A stretch of DNA of 64,000 bases from Arthrobacter sp. YN (GCF_002224285.1 NZ_CP022436.1:3472001-3536000), one strand, 5' to 3'. Counted from the first letter of the stretch, positions 52,524 through 62,494 are shown. Notes: generated by a model from the sequence alone, not told the origin. Made by a program: numbers and translations.

Positions 52524-53468
52524 TTAGCGCTGACGGCTCTTGGGATCAAGAGCATCGCGGACGGCGTCGCCAAGCATGATGAAGCTCAGGACGGTGATGG
52601 ACAGGGCGGCTGCCGGGTAGAGCAGGATTCCCGGGTTGGTGCGGATGGATGCGTTGGCCGCGGAAATGTCGTTACCCCACGACATCACGCTCCCGGGCAA
52701 CCCGACACCAAGGAAGGACAACGTGGCTTCCAAGACGATGAAAACGCCCAATTCCAAGGTGGCCAGCACAATGACGGGCGCCAAGGCATTCGGGAGGGCG
52801 TGCTTCACCAAGGCGCCGAATTTGGACACGCCCAGTGACCGGGCCGCCGTAACGAAGTCCGCGTTACGGACCTCAATGACGGCACCTCTGGTGATACGCG
52901 CCATTTGTGGCCAGGCAAGCAGGGATATTGTCAGGACCACTGTCCAGACGCTCCTGTTCTCACGGAACAACGGCAGCTGCGTAATGACCAGGGCGCCCAG
53001 GATGATCGGCAACGCGAAGAAGATATCGCCGAGTCGTGCAAGGACGGAGTCCAGCCAGCCACCGTAGTAACCGGCCAGCGCACCGAGGGTGACGCCGATG
53101 ATGACAACGGCAAGTACGGACAGGACACCCACAGACAGGGAAGCCTGCGTACCGTGGATCACGCGGGAATAGACGTCGCAACCCTGCAGGGTGAAGCCCA
53201 GAGGGTGGCCGGCAGTGGGTGCGCCCTCGGAGTTGGCCAACTGGCAGTCATTGTTGGGTTCGACGCTGGTGAACAGCCCCGGGAACACGGCAACGATCAC
53301 AAGGAGCAGGATCAGCAGCGAGGAGACGATGAACATGGGGCGACGGCGAAGCTTGCGCCACGCATCTGCCCAAAGGCTCAGGGGCGCCTGATCTGTCTTG
53401 ACAGCGTCAGTGGCCAGAAGCGGTGTCTCCTCGACGGGAGCCACAAAGTGTTCATTATTACTGGTCAT
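52524..53468 (-). CDS. dppC: Peptide ABC transporter permease DppC-like
   Basis: 314 residues with six helices. The N-terminal OppC-type segment SLWADAWRKLRRRPMFIVSS and the coupling loop ARSLGVSKFGALVKHALPNA mark it. The start ATG 53468 overlaps the dppB stop by 11 bases; the frame to 53546 is not used. It forms the heterodimeric pore with DppB. Confidence 0.93.
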   Translation of the reverse strand: MTSNNEHFVAPVEETPLLATDAVKTDQAPLSLWADAWRKLRRRPMFIVSSLLILLLVIVAVFPGLFTSVEPNNDCQLANSEGAPTAGHPLGFTLQGCDVYSRVIHGTQASLSVGVLSVLAVVIIGVTLGALAGYYGGWLDSVLARLGDIFFALPIILGALVITQLPLFRENRSVWTVVLTISLLAWPQMARITRGAVIEVRNADFVTAARSLGVSKFGALVKHALPNALAPVIVLATLELGVFIVLEATLSFLGVGLPGSVMSWGNDISAANASIRTNPGILLYPAAALSITVLSFIMLGDAVRDALDPKSRQR

Positions 53469-54387
53469 AGCGGATCCTCGGGTCAAGCCAGGCGTACAGG
53501 AGGTCAACCAAGAGGTTGGTGATAACAAAAACCAGGACCAGGACACTCACAATGGCAACGATGGTGGGGCCTTCGCTGCGCTGGATGGCCTGGAAGAGTT
53601 TGTTACCCACTCCGGGGACGTTGAAGATACCTTCGGTAACGATGGCGCCGCCCATGAGCCCGCCAAGGTTGGCACCCAGGTAGGTGACCACCGGGATCAA
53701 CGAGTTCCTGAGGATGTGGGCCATGACGACGCGGGGCCGGGACAAGCCCTTGGCTGTCGCTGTGCGGACATAGTCCGCGTTCATGTTCTCGCTGACAGAA
53801 GCGCGGGTCAGCCGGAGGACATAGGCGAAGGAGACGAGCCCCAGCACAATTGCCGGAAGAATCAGGTTGCCCCAGTCGGCGTTGGCGCCCACGGTAGGTT
53901 TGGCCCAGCCAAGCTGGACACCAAACACCAGCTGGAAGACGAAGCCCAAAACGAAGGTGGGAACTGCGATCACCAGGAGCGAAACGACCAGAACGGTGGA
54001 GTCGAAGAGCTTGCCCTTCTTCAGCCCGGCGAAAACACCGAAGGCGATGCCGAACACGGCCTGGATAATGAGGGCTTCGATGGCGAGCATTGCCGTCACA
54101 GGGAACGCCCTGGCCAGGGAGTCAGCGATGGGCTGCTGGGTGAAGTCAACGCCGAGGTTGAAAGTAAACAAGTTTTTGATGAAGAGCCCGTACTGAACCC
54201 AGAACGGCTGGTCCAGGTTGTACTGGGCCCGCAGGGCGTCGATGACGCTCTGCGGCGGCTGACGATCTCCGAAAAGGGCGGCAATCGGGTCGCCGGGTAG
54301 TGCGAAGACCATGTAGTAGACGAGGAGCGTGGTCCCCAGGAATACCGGGATGACCTGGAGGAGTCTACGGAAAATGAAGCGAACCAT
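53458..54387 (-). CDS. dppB: Peptide ABC transporter permease DppB-like
   Basis: 309 residues with six helices. The start FIFRRLLQVIPVFLGTTLLVYY and the coupling segment VRTATAKGLSRPRVVMAHILRNSLIP are classic for DppB/OppB. It lies 124 bases after dppA, a gap that holds a hairpin. Confidence 0.94.
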   Translation of the reverse strand: MVRFIFRRLLQVIPVFLGTTLLVYYMVFALPGDPIAALFGDRQPPQSVIDALRAQYNLDQPFWVQYGLFIKNLFTFNLGVDFTQQPIADSLARAFPVTAMLAIEALIIQAVFGIAFGVFAGLKKGKLFDSTVLVVSLLVIAVPTFVLGFVFQLVFGVQLGWAKPTVGANADWGNLILPAIVLGLVSFAYVLRLTRASVSENMNADYVRTATAKGLSRPRVVMAHILRNSLIPVVTYLGANLGGLMGGAIVTEGIFNVPGVGNKLFQAIQRSEGPTIVAIVSVLVLVFVITNLLVDLLYAWLDPRIRYDQ

Positions 54388-54449
54388 GGGTCACCCCTCT
54401 CCGGTGGTGGGGCATTGGTGTGTCATGTGTGCCTTCCTGCCAAGCAAGC

Positions 54450-54482
54450 AAGGGGGGCCCGGCACGTTGGCCGGACCCCCTT
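54450..54482 (-). terminator. Intercistronic hairpin between dppA and dppB
   Basis: GGGGG (54452-54456) pairs with CCCCC (54476-54480), and CCGGC (54459-54463) with GCCGG (54470-54474), with a small internal loop. There is no full T run. It is the same design as after gluB. Confidence 0.7.
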
Positions 54483-54511
54483 TGCCCTAAGGCAAGTTCA
54501 GATCCTGGAGA

Positions 54512-56194
54512 CTACTTGGCCTCGATGTCGAAGTAGCGGACGCCGCCATTCCAGCCGGTTTCAGCTGACACAACGTTGTTGCTCCATACGATCGGGGTCG
54601 CCCGGTACCACAGGGGCAAGCCCGGGAGTTCCTTGAACAGGATCTCCTGTGCCTCGTTGAACTTCTTGTTGGCATCTTCAGGCGTCTTGGCAGCCAGGCC
54701 TTCCTTGAGGAGCTTGTCGAACTCAGCGTTCGAGTACTTCTCGTAGTTGGACGAGGCGTTGGTTGCCCATACCGGTCCGAGGAAGTTGTAGAGCGACGGG
54801 TAGTCACCCTGCCAGCCAGCGCGGGTCAGGCCCGGGAGGGACTGCGACTTGCGGAGGTCCAGAACTTCAGCGAACTTAGCGAACGGCTGGATTTCAGCCT
54901 CGATGCCGAGGTTGTTCTTGAAACCGTTGGCAACGGCGTCGATCCATTCCTTGTTGCCACCGTCAGTGTTGGAGGCGATCAGGAGCGGCTTGGAACCGTC
55001 GTACGGCTTGATCTTCTCGGCCTCAGCCCAGAGATCCTTGGCCTTCTGCGCGTCGAACTTCAGGACGTCGCTGCCGGGAATGGCGTCGTTGTAGCCGTCG
55101 AGCACGGGAGCCGTGAACTCGGTGGCCGGGGTACGCGTGCCGTTGAAGATGACCTTGGTGATCTCTTCACGGTTGATGGCGTGGGACAGTGCCTGGCGAC
55201 GCAGGAGACCGGCTTCACCCTGGAAGTTCGGGTTGTAGCCCGGGATGTTCAGGGTGGCGTTGTTGGCGTTCGGGCGCGTGGAGTTACGGTCCGGGAAGTC
55301 CGTGGTGTAGGTCTTCAACGCGTTCGACGGAACAACGTCCGTGATGTCGAGGTTGTCGGCCTGGAGATCCGTGTATGCGGGGCCCGGATCGGTGTAGAAC
55401 TTGAAGGTCACGCCACCGTTCTTGGCAGCACGCGGGCCGGTGTAGTCAGCGTTCTTGACCAGGGAGATGGACTGGTCGTGTACCCAGGCACCTTCCTTCT
55501 CGAACTTGTACGGGCCGTTGCCGATGGGGTTCTCGCCGAACTTCTTCGGGTCCTTCAGAGCCTCGGAAGGCAACGGGTAGAAGGCGGAGTAACCGAGGCG
55601 CAGCGACCAGTCAGCCTCGGGCTGGCCAAGCTTGACCGTGATGGTCTGGTCGTCAGTGGCAGCCAGGCCGGACATGGTCTGGGCCGTAGGCGCCGGAGTG
55701 GAGGTCTTCTTGCCGTCGGCGCCGGTGGTCTCGGTGACTGCGCTGACGTCGGCGTAGCCCTCGATGGACTCGAAGAAGAAGCCGTTGTTCTGGAGGTTGG
55801 TGCTCAGCGCGGCGAAGTTCCAGGAATCAACGAACGTCTTGGCCGTGATGGCTTCACCGTTGGTGAACTTGGCGCCGGACTTGACCTTGATGGTCCAGTT
55901 CTGCGAGTCGGTTGTCTCAATCGACTCCGCCAGGGCGTTGACGGGCTTGCCGTCCGAGTCGTAGGCGCGAAGGCCTTCGAACAGCAGCTCGACGACGCGG
56001 CCACCGTACACCTCGTTGGTGTTGGCCGGAAGCAGCGGGTTCTGCGGTTCGTTGCTGTATGCGGAAATAACCTTGTTCGGGTCAGCTGCGGCAGAGCTGT
56101 TTGTGCTGGTGCCGCCACCGCCGCCGCAACCGGTCACTGCGAGGGCGATGATCGCCGCTACGCCTAGAGCTTTGGAAGTGCGCGAGAAACGCAT
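54512..56194 (-). CDS. dppA: Peptide-binding lipoprotein DppA/OppA-like
   Basis: 560 residues. A signal peptide ALGVAAIIALAVTGCGG with lipobox AVTGC is followed by a Gly/Ser/Thr linker and the SBP_bac_5 fold: GGRVVELLFEGLRAYD, KSGAKFTNGEAITAKTFVDSW (two parts) and the C-terminal SNYEKYSNAEFDKLLKEG. It captures peptides for the dpp pore. ATG 56194 with AGGAGG. The 314-base gap up to ychF contains an inverted repeat (56256-56272), a weaker TGTCC/GGACA pair (56310-56327) and the ychF terminator. Confidence 0.93.
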   Translation of the reverse strand: MRFSRTSKALGVAAIIALAVTGCGGGGGTSTNSSAAADPNKVISAYSNEPQNPLLPANTNEVYGGRVVELLFEGLRAYDSDGKPVNALAESIETTDSQNWTIKVKSGAKFTNGEAITAKTFVDSWNFAALSTNLQNNGFFFESIEGYADVSAVTETTGADGKKTSTPAPTAQTMSGLAATDDQTITVKLGQPEADWSLRLGYSAFYPLPSEALKDPKKFGENPIGNGPYKFEKEGAWVHDQSISLVKNADYTGPRAAKNGGVTFKFYTDPGPAYTDLQADNLDITDVVPSNALKTYTTDFPDRNSTRPNANNATLNIPGYNPNFQGEAGLLRRQALSHAINREEITKVIFNGTRTPATEFTAPVLDGYNDAIPGSDVLKFDAQKAKDLWAEAEKIKPYDGSKPLLIASNTDGGNKEWIDAVANGFKNNLGIEAEIQPFAKFAEVLDLRKSQSLPGLTRAGWQGDYPSLYNFLGPVWATNASSNYEKYSNAEFDKLLKEGLAAKTPEDANKKFNEAQEILFKELPGLPLWYRATPIVWSNNVVSAETGWNGGVRYFDIEAK

Positions 56195-56255
56195 TCCGCC
56201 TCCTATGAGTCGTGGAGTTGAGCAGGAGAAATTCGTGATTTCCCCCAGGCACAGG

Positions 56256-56272
56256 CACAGTTTCCTACTGTG
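56256..56272. repeat. Inverted repeat in the dppA leader
   Basis: CACAGT-TTCCT-ACTGTG (6-5-6, perfect) lies 62-78 bases before the dppA ATG. It could be an operator or an RNA hairpin. Confidence 0.6.
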
Positions 56273-56446
56273 ACGTTGCCTACATGTGTGTGTAAGCCTA
56301 CCCACATTGTGTCCGGATGTTGGGACATGGTGGCCAAACTGTAACCGTTCCGCAACCTACACATGCCTAAATTGGCGGGAATTTCAAGTCAAACCCTACT
56401 CGGTGGTAGCATTCGCTGTCTGACAGCAGGACAGGACGATTTTTGG

Positions 56447-56484
56447 GCAAAAAAGGACCCCGGTTCTGTCGAACCAGGGTCCTT
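56447..56484 (-). terminator. Terminator of ychF
   Basis: On the minus strand AAGGACCCTGGTTC pairs with GAACCGGGGTCCTT around GACA with one mismatch, followed by TTTTTT. Confidence 0.9.
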
Positions 56485-56508
56485 GAAATATTGCGCCCAC
56501 GTCTGTGG

Positions 56509-57594
56509 CTAGACGTTGAAGCGGAACTCCACCACGTCGCCGTCGGCCATCACATACTCTTTGCCTTCGATGCGGACCTTGCCGCGGGACTTTGCCTCGG
56601 CCATGGAACCGGCATCGATGAGGTCGTCGAAGGAGACAACCTCGGCCTTGATGAAGCCACGCTGGAAGTCGGAGTGGATCACGCCGGCTGCCTGCGGCGC
56701 GGTATCACCCTGACGGATGGTCCACGCACGGGTTTCCTTGGGACCGGCCGTGAGGTAGGTCTGCAAGCCGAGAGTGTGGAACCCAACGCGGGCCAACTGG
56801 TCCAGTCCGGATTCGGACTGGCCGTTCATTTCCAGCATTTCGCGGGCTTCTTCCTCGTCCAGTTCCACGAGGTCTGACTCCAGCTTGGCGTCAAGGAAAA
56901 TTGCATCAGCAGGGGCAACCAGGGCACGAAGCTCGTCCTGCTTGGCAGGATCGCCAAGGATGCCTTCATCGGCGTTGAAAACGTAGATGAACGGCTTGGC
57001 GGTAAGAAGGCCCAGCTCCTTGAGGTGCCCCATCTCCAACTTGTCGCTCTTAATCGAGGAGAAGATGGTGTCGCCGCGCTCCAGCACAGCCTGGGCCGCC
57101 TTGATGGCTGCGAGCTCGGCAGCTTCGCGCTTCTTGATCTTGACTTCTTTTTCGATGCGCGGAATGGCGTTCTCGATGGTCTGGAGATCTGCCAGGATCA
57201 GCTCCGTGTTGATGGTCTCCATGTCGGAGCCCGGATCAACCTTGCCATCAACGTGGATGACATCGGGGTCATCGAACACGCGGACAACCTGTGCAATGGC
57301 TTCGGCCTCGCGGATATTTGCCAGGAACTTGTTGCCCAGGCCTTCGCCCTCGGAGGCCCCCTTCACGATGCCGGCGATGTCCACGAAGGACACCGGGGCG
57401 GGCAGCAACTTCTGGGAACCGAAGATCTCAGCCAGCTTTGCAAGACGGGGATCCGGAAGGTTCACGACTCCGACGTTGGGTTCGATCGTCGCGAACGGAT
57501 AGTTCGCTGCGAGCACCTGGTTGCGGGTCAGTGCGTTGAAAAGAGTTGATTTGCCGACGTTGGGCAGTCCGACGATGCCAATAGTAAGAGCCAC
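56509..57594 (-). CDS. ychF: Redox-regulated ATPase/GTPase YchF
   Basis: 361 residues of the Obg-related YchF family. The P-loop is [33 protein letters not shown] and the C-terminal TGS-type domain [18 protein letters not shown] follow. YchF binds ATP and ribosomes and is a negative regulator of oxidative responses in E. coli. The frame continues far upstream, but GTG 57594 gives the family start and lies 8 bases after TAGAAT (57608-57603), so it is probably leaderless. Confidence 0.95.
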   Translation of the reverse strand: MALTIGIVGLPNVGKSTLFNALTRNQVLAANYPFATIEPNVGVVNLPDPRLAKLAEIFGSQKLLPAPVSFVDIAGIVKGASEGEGLGNKFLANIREAEAIAQVVRVFDDPDVIHVDGKVDPGSDMETINTELILADLQTIENAIPRIEKEVKIKKREAAELAAIKAAQAVLERGDTIFSSIKSDKLEMGHLKELGLLTAKPFIYVFNADEGILGDPAKQDELRALVAPADAIFLDAKLESDLVELDEEEAREMLEMNGQSESGLDQLARVGFHTLGLQTYLTAGPKETRAWTIRQGDTAPQAAGVIHSDFQRGFIKAEVVSFDDLIDAGSMAEAKSRGKVRIEGKEYVMADGDVVEFRFNV

Positions 57595-57705
57595 GAGCAT
57601 TGATTCTACCCGTTGGAACGTTGTCCTTGCGTGCTGCTGCCCGCGATGCGCGCTCACCGCAGTGGCCTCGCTAAAACTGTCGTACCCCTGTGACAGGGTT
57701 GCTGC

Positions 57706-58935
57706 ATGGATGGATTTGGATTGGTTTTGGCCCTGCTCATGCTGTTGATCGGCGTTGCCATAGGCCTGGCAGCGGGCTACGTTGTCTTTCGACGCCGGGG
57801 CGCAGGCTTGGAGGAAGACTTCGACGCCGTTTCGGCGCGCCTCTCGGAGGTGACCGCGCAGCTGGCAGCAGCCGACGCCGAACGGCGCCTTTTGTTCACA
57901 CAGAACCGCGAGTTGACGGCGTCCAGGAACTCGGACGGCAGTGTTCTTAGGGCGCTGGCCCCGGTTGCGGAGAAGCTGACAGCGGTGCAGCAACAAGTCT
58001 CGCTGCTGGAGCGTGACCGGGTGGAGCAATACGGCCAACTTGCCCAGCAACTGCAGGATGCCCGGTTGTCTGACGAGCAGCTCCTCCGGTCAACACACGC
58101 CTTGGCCTCGGCACTGCGCTCCAACAGTGCACGCGGCCAATGGGGCGAAGTGCAGCTCCGCAGGGTGGTCGAGGCTTCCGGGATGCTGAGGCACGTGGAC
58201 TTCCATGAGCAGGTGCATTCAGGCCGGACCGAGAACACGCTTCGGCCGGACCTCGTAGTCCAGTTGCCGGGTGGCAAGCAATTGGTGGTGGACGCCAAGG
58301 TCCCGCTCGCCTCCTACCTCGCCGCCCAGGAACAACTGCACGGAGACGGTGCTTTTGGGGAGTCAGTAGCACCCGCCACCAACCATGATTCAAAGACCTT
58401 GCTGGCCCAGCACGCGAAAGCATTGAAGGCCCACATTGATGCTTTGGCGGGAAAGAAGTACTGGGACATCCCCGGGAACTCCCCCGAGTTGGTGATCTGT
58501 TTCCTCCCTGCTGAGTCCATCCTGGCGTCAGCCCTTGAGGCAGATCCCGCGCTGCTGGAGTACGCCCTGTCCCGCAATGTTGTACTGGCGTCGCCGGGCA
58601 CCTTGCTGGCGGTCCTCAAATCGGTGGCCTTCACCTGGCGCCAGGATGTCCTCACGGACAGCGCCCACGAACTGTTCGAGCTCGCCAAACAGCTCTACGA
58701 GCGCATGGGCACACTGGGCGAGAATGTTGGCAAGCTGGGCAGCTCCTTGAAGACGTCCGTGGACCGATACAACGCGATGGTGGGCACGCTGGAAGCCCGG
58801 GTCCTGCCGACCGCGCGCAAGCTCAACACCATGGACGATGCCGGTCTTGCCGCGCCAATGTCGGTTGAGGCAGTCCCCCGTGCTTTGGCAGCCCCTGAGC
58901 TCCTGGCGGAGGAGGCCGAAGAGTCTGCCGCATAA
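57706..58935 (+). CDS. rmuC: DNA recombination protein RmuC-like
   Basis: 409 residues: an N-terminal transmembrane helix (VLALLMLLIGVAIGLAAGYVV), a coiled-coil region, then the RmuC nuclease-like domain with SNSARGQWGEVQLRRVVEASG and VDAKVPLASYLAAQ. RmuC limits DNA inversions and rearrangements. The start ATG 57706 is divergent from ychF. Length is a little shorter than E. coli RmuC. Confidence 0.92.
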   Translation: MDGFGLVLALLMLLIGVAIGLAAGYVVFRRRGAGLEEDFDAVSARLSEVTAQLAAADAERRLLFTQNRELTASRNSDGSVLRALAPVAEKLTAVQQQVSLLERDRVEQYGQLAQQLQDARLSDEQLLRSTHALASALRSNSARGQWGEVQLRRVVEASGMLRHVDFHEQVHSGRTENTLRPDLVVQLPGGKQLVVDAKVPLASYLAAQEQLHGDGAFGESVAPATNHDSKTLLAQHAKALKAHIDALAGKKYWDIPGNSPELVICFLPAESILASALEADPALLEYALSRNVVLASPGTLLAVLKSVAFTWRQDVLTDSAHELFELAKQLYERMGTLGENVGKLGSSLKTSVDRYNAMVGTLEARVLPTARKLNTMDDAGLAAPMSVEAVPRALAAPELLAEEAEESAA

Positions 58936-58941
58936 CGAACA

Positions 58942-58986
58942 GGCCCGCAGCACCGCCTTCCCCAAGGGAGGCGATGGCTGCGGGCC
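58942..58986. terminator. Terminator between rmuC and ispH
   Basis: GGCCCGCAGC (58942-58951) pairs with GCTGCGGGCC (58977-58986); an inner CGCCT/AGGCG pair extends it. AGTTTCTTT follows. Confidence 0.82.
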
Positions 58987-59021
58987 AGTTTCTTTGAGTT
59001 CCTGTTGCGGAGAGAAGCGGG

Positions 59022-60107
59022 TTAGGACGTGGTCCGGTTTCCGCGGCCGCCGAGCGCGCGCGTCACGTCGCCGGCTTTCTTCAACGTGGCCCGCAGTTCC
59101 TTGGGCAGTGAGAAGAGGAGGTCTTCCTCTGCCGTCACGATTTCCTGCACCTCGCCGTAGCCGTAGTCAGCCAGCAGCCGCAGGACATCCTTGACGAGTA
59201 CTTCCGGGACGGAGGCACCCGAGGTCACACCGACCGTGGCGACGCCCTCGAACCAGGCTTCGTCCACTTCGTTGGCGAAGTCCACGCGGTAGGAGCTTTT
59301 GGCGCCGTACTCCAAGGCAACCTCAACCAGGCGCACGGAGTTGGACGAGTTCGCTGACCCCACCACGATCACGAGGTCGGCTTGGGGAGCAATCTTCTTA
59401 ATGGCCACCTGGCGGTTGGTGGTGGCGTAGCAAATGTCGTCGCTGGGCGGGTCTTGGAGGGTCGGGAACCGGTCCTTGAGGAGACGGACCGTCTCCATGG
59501 TTTCGTCCACGCTCAGCGTCGTTTGGGAGAGCCAGATGGTCTTCTCCGGGTCGCGGACGGTGACTTTGTCTACCTCGTGCGGGCCGTTGATGATCTGGAT
59601 GTGATCCGGTGCTTCACCGGCGGTTCCTTCGACTTCCTCGTGGCCTTCGTGGCCGATCAGGAGGATGTCGTAGTCATCCTTGGCGAAGCGCACAGCTTCC
59701 TTGTGAACTTTGGTGACCAGGGGGCAGGTGGCGTCGATGGTACGGAGCCCGCGGTCTTCAGCAGACTGGACCACGGCCGGAGATACACCGTGGGCAGAGA
59801 AAATGACCAAGGCTCCCTCAGGGACCTCGTCTGTTTCCTCGACGAAGATTGCTCCCTGTTCCTCCAGGGAGCTGACCACATGGACGTTGTGGACGATCTG
59901 TTTGCGGACGTAGACCGGAGGCCCATAGTGCTCAAGGGCTTTTTCTACAGCAATGACTGCCCTGTCCACTCCGGCGCAATAGCCGCGCGGCGCCGCCAGC
60001 AGAACCTTCTTGGGACCCGTGACGGGTGCCGCTGCCTGTACCTCTTCCGGAGATCGCCGTCTGCGCGGCACCGTGGGCATAGGAATGGAAACTGCTGTGC
60101 TGGTCAT
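59022..60107 (-). CDS. ispH: 4-hydroxy-3-methylbut-2-enyl diphosphate reductase
   Basis: 361 residues. The three Fe-S cysteines are C44 ([12 protein letters not shown]), C128 (DATCPLV) and C226 ([10 protein letters not shown]). It makes isopentenyl and dimethylallyl diphosphate, the last step of the non-mevalonate isoprenoid pathway. The first 30 residues are an Arg/Pro-rich extension. It is 24 bases downstream of the membrane-protein gene at 60132. Confidence 0.96.
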   Translation of the reverse strand: MTSTAVSIPMPTVPRRRRSPEEVQAAAPVTGPKKVLLAAPRGYCAGVDRAVIAVEKALEHYGPPVYVRKQIVHNVHVVSSLEEQGAIFVEETDEVPEGALVIFSAHGVSPAVVQSAEDRGLRTIDATCPLVTKVHKEAVRFAKDDYDILLIGHEGHEEVEGTAGEAPDHIQIINGPHEVDKVTVRDPEKTIWLSQTTLSVDETMETVRLLKDRFPTLQDPPSDDICYATTNRQVAIKKIAPQADLVIVVGSANSSNSVRLVEVALEYGAKSSYRVDFANEVDEAWFEGVATVGVTSGASVPEVLVKDVLRLLADYGYGEVQEIVTAEEDLLFSLPKELRATLKKAGDVTRALGGRGNRTTS

Positions 60108-60131
60108 GCCTCCATGCTACCGGCCCGGCCT

Positions 60132-61022
60132 TTAGCTTCGGGCCGAACGTGACCCTCGTCGCCCTGAGACCACTCCCGCTATGACGCCCACCACCAGGAC
60201 AGCCCCGGACACCACCGCTGCGATCCACACCCACTGGCCAAAACCGTTGCGGGCCGTGGCGAGGAACTCGTTCTTGAACAGTTCTGCGACGCCGTTGGCG
60301 CTGGCAAGACTTCCGACCATTCCACCAGCGAGGTCTGCTCCCGCCGTCCAAAGGGCTGCCAGCGCCAATCCCCCGAGCCCGAGGAAAACCAAAGCCAGTG
60401 ACCGTCGTCGTGCAGCCGCCAATGCCAGAAGTGCCGACACGAGCGCACCGGCAGCGGCGATCCACCACAACGGCGCAAAGGCTGCCACGCCTTCCACGAG
60501 TTGCCGGTGGGAAGGCTCTCCCAGGGAGACAAGGCTCTCCGCGGGGACATCGAGCCTGATCCGCGTAGCCTCGGCAAAATGATCGCGGATCAGCCGCACA
60601 AGAGGCCCTATATCCAAGACCAGTGCCGTGGACGCCGCCGAGTCTTCCGCCCCAGCGACCGTCCCGAAGTTCAGCCTGTGGCTGTTCCGTACGGTTTCCT
60701 CCCAGGCTTGCGGATAGTCACTCCACGACTGCATGCCCGTGGCCGCGTTCCGGAGCGCGTCGGCCGCCAGGGATTGGATGGGGCCGGGCAGGTCCACGGA
60801 GGACTCAAAGGTCCCCACTGCGGCCGTAGCCAAACGGTTCTGGAAGTCGGGATCGTTGCCCAGCGAGCCGGCGATCCGAACGAATCCCTCTTCTTTGACA
60901 ATGTTCTGGTCCACCCACGCCGCAGGAACAGCGACGGCCGTGAGCAGAAGGGCGAGGATCACACCCAGTGCTGAAACAAAAGTACGCAACGTCGTCCTCG
61001 GGGTCGTGGGCTGTGCCACCAT
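60132..61022 (-). CDS. Membrane protein with large outer domain, unknown function
   Basis: 296 residues. A first helix (FVSALGVILALLLTAVAVPAAWV) is followed by an outer domain of about 140 residues and then three or four helices (WWIAAAGALVSALLALAAA, LALVFLGLGGLALAALWTAG and AAVVSGAVLVVGVIAGVV). The C-terminus is Arg/Ser-rich. ATG 61022 is preferred to GTG 61037 upstream. It is divergent from xseA. I do not recognise a characterised family. Confidence 0.68.
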   Translation of the reverse strand: MVAQPTTPRTTLRTFVSALGVILALLLTAVAVPAAWVDQNIVKEEGFVRIAGSLGNDPDFQNRLATAAVGTFESSVDLPGPIQSLAADALRNAATGMQSWSDYPQAWEETVRNSHRLNFGTVAGAEDSAASTALVLDIGPLVRLIRDHFAEATRIRLDVPAESLVSLGEPSHRQLVEGVAAFAPLWWIAAAGALVSALLALAAARRRSLALVFLGLGGLALAALWTAGADLAGGMVGSLASANGVAELFKNEFLATARNGFGQWVWIAAVVSGAVLVVGVIAGVVSGRRGSRSARS

Positions 61023-61131
61023 CCTAGGTCTGTCCACATGAGAGAAAAAATGTCGGGGTCGGCATGGAAGCTATGGATAGAGTTGGAAGGCGGCCGGCAA
61101 CCAAGACCGCATCCCGGAGCGAGGACACATC

Positions 61132-61185
61132 ATGCAGCAGCAATCACGGAGACTGGAACAGGCACGGACCGCCCATGTCCGCTGA
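61132..61185 (+). CDS. Putative 17-residue leader ORF of xseA
   Basis: ATG 61132 is preceded by GAGG at 7 bases and encodes MQQQSRRLEQARTAHVR before TGA at 61183-61185. Its end overlaps the xseA ATG (61175) by 11 bases, while xseA itself has no clear ribosome site. It may couple translation of xseA. It is too short to be confirmed by composition. Confidence 0.35.
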   Translation: MQQQSRRLEQARTAHVR

Positions 61186-62452
61186 AGCTACTCCGGAATC
61201 CACACTGCCCGGGACGGCAGCCGAAACCAGCCCCGATAACCCCTGGCCGCTCCAACTGCTGTCCCGCAAGCTGAAAGCCCACATCGAGCGTGCGCCGGCG
61301 GCGTGGATCGAAGGCCAGGTTATTGAGCTGAACCGCCGGGGCGGCAACGCCTTCCTGACACTGCGTGATGTTGACGCCGAGATTTCCCTGCCGGCATCGG
61401 TGTGGTCCACGGTGTTGGACCGTCAAAAAATACCCCTTGAACGCGGATCCCGCGTGGTCGCCTTGGTCAAGGCGGATTTCTGGGTCAAAACAGGGCGCCT
61501 GAACATGTCCGTCAAGGACATCCGTCCGGTGGGCCTCGGTGACCTGCTGGCGCGGATTGAACGGCTGAGGCAAGCCCTCGCGGCCGAAGGCCTGTTTGCC
61601 GACTCCCGGAAACGCAAGCTGCCGCTGCTCCCCCACCGTATCGGCCTCATCACCGGCCGGGACTCGGACGCCAAGAAGGACGTCCTGCGCAATGCGGCGC
61701 TGCGCTGGCCGGCGGTTGAGTTCGACGTCCGCGAAGTGGCTGTCCAAGGCAACACCGCTGTCTCCCAGATCATCGCAGCGTTAAAGAAGCTCGACGCCGA
61801 TCCCCAGGTAGACGTCATTGTCCTGGCACGCGGCGGTGGCGCGTTGGAAGATCTCCTACCGTTCAGCAACGAGGACCTCATCCGCGCGGTGTCTGCCGCC
61901 ACCACTCCGGTTGTCAGTGCAATCGGGCACGAAGCCGACCGACCCATCCTTGACGACGTGGCGGACCTTCGCGCGTCAACGCCCACCGATGCCGCCAAGC
62001 GGATAGTTCCTGACGTGGCCGAGGAACTGGCCATGGTCCGCCAGGCCAGGGACCACCTCCGCCGAAGCATCGGCAGGATGGTGGACCGGGAGACGGACCG
62101 TCTCCATGCCCTAAGGTCACGGCCGGTCCTGGCGACGCCGGCTACCATGGTGGACGCCCGGGCGGATGACATCCACCGCCTGCAACGGCGCTCCCATTCG
62201 GCAGTCAACACAGCCGTTGTCCGGGCCCTGGACCAGGTCCACCATTTGCGCGCTCAGGTCAGGGCCCTGTCTCCGCAAAAAACTCTGGACCGTGGCTATG
62301 CCGTGGTCCAGATTGTTGGCGAGGACCAGGCCGGGCACACAGTGGTGAGCAGTCCAGAGGAAGCTCCAGAAGGAACCGCGCTGGCCATTCGAGTCGCCGA
62401 AGGTCGCTTCAGGGCAGTTTCCACAGGCCAAGGACACATCGTGGACCGTTGA
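61175..62452 (+). CDS. xseA: Exodeoxyribonuclease VII large subunit
   Basis: 425 residues: N-terminal OB-fold (VIELNRRGGNAFLTLRD), then the nuclease core IGLITGRDSDAKKDVLRNA, VIVLARGGGALEDLLPFSNEDLIRA and HEADRPILDDVADLRASTP. It degrades single-stranded DNA with XseB. ATG 61175 is chosen since the family N-terminus begins there; no other good start is visible. The next gene is xseB, 42 bases on. Confidence 0.94.
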   Translation: MSAEATPESTLPGTAAETSPDNPWPLQLLSRKLKAHIERAPAAWIEGQVIELNRRGGNAFLTLRDVDAEISLPASVWSTVLDRQKIPLERGSRVVALVKADFWVKTGRLNMSVKDIRPVGLGDLLARIERLRQALAAEGLFADSRKRKLPLLPHRIGLITGRDSDAKKDVLRNAALRWPAVEFDVREVAVQGNTAVSQIIAALKKLDADPQVDVIVLARGGGALEDLLPFSNEDLIRAVSAATTPVVSAIGHEADRPILDDVADLRASTPTDAAKRIVPDVAEELAMVRQARDHLRRSIGRMVDRETDRLHALRSRPVLATPATMVDARADDIHRLQRRSHSAVNTAVVRALDQVHHLRAQVRALSPQKTLDRGYAVVQIVGEDQAGHTVVSSPEEAPEGTALAIRVAEGRFRAVSTGQGHIVDR

Positions 62453-62494
62453 TGAATCGGTCACCATCGTCACTACCGAACACAAAAGGACATC

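Noticed and set aside
56310..56327. TGTCC-N8-GGACA as a firm operator
   Set aside because: Short arms and a long spacer; could occur by chance, so it is only mentioned with dppA.
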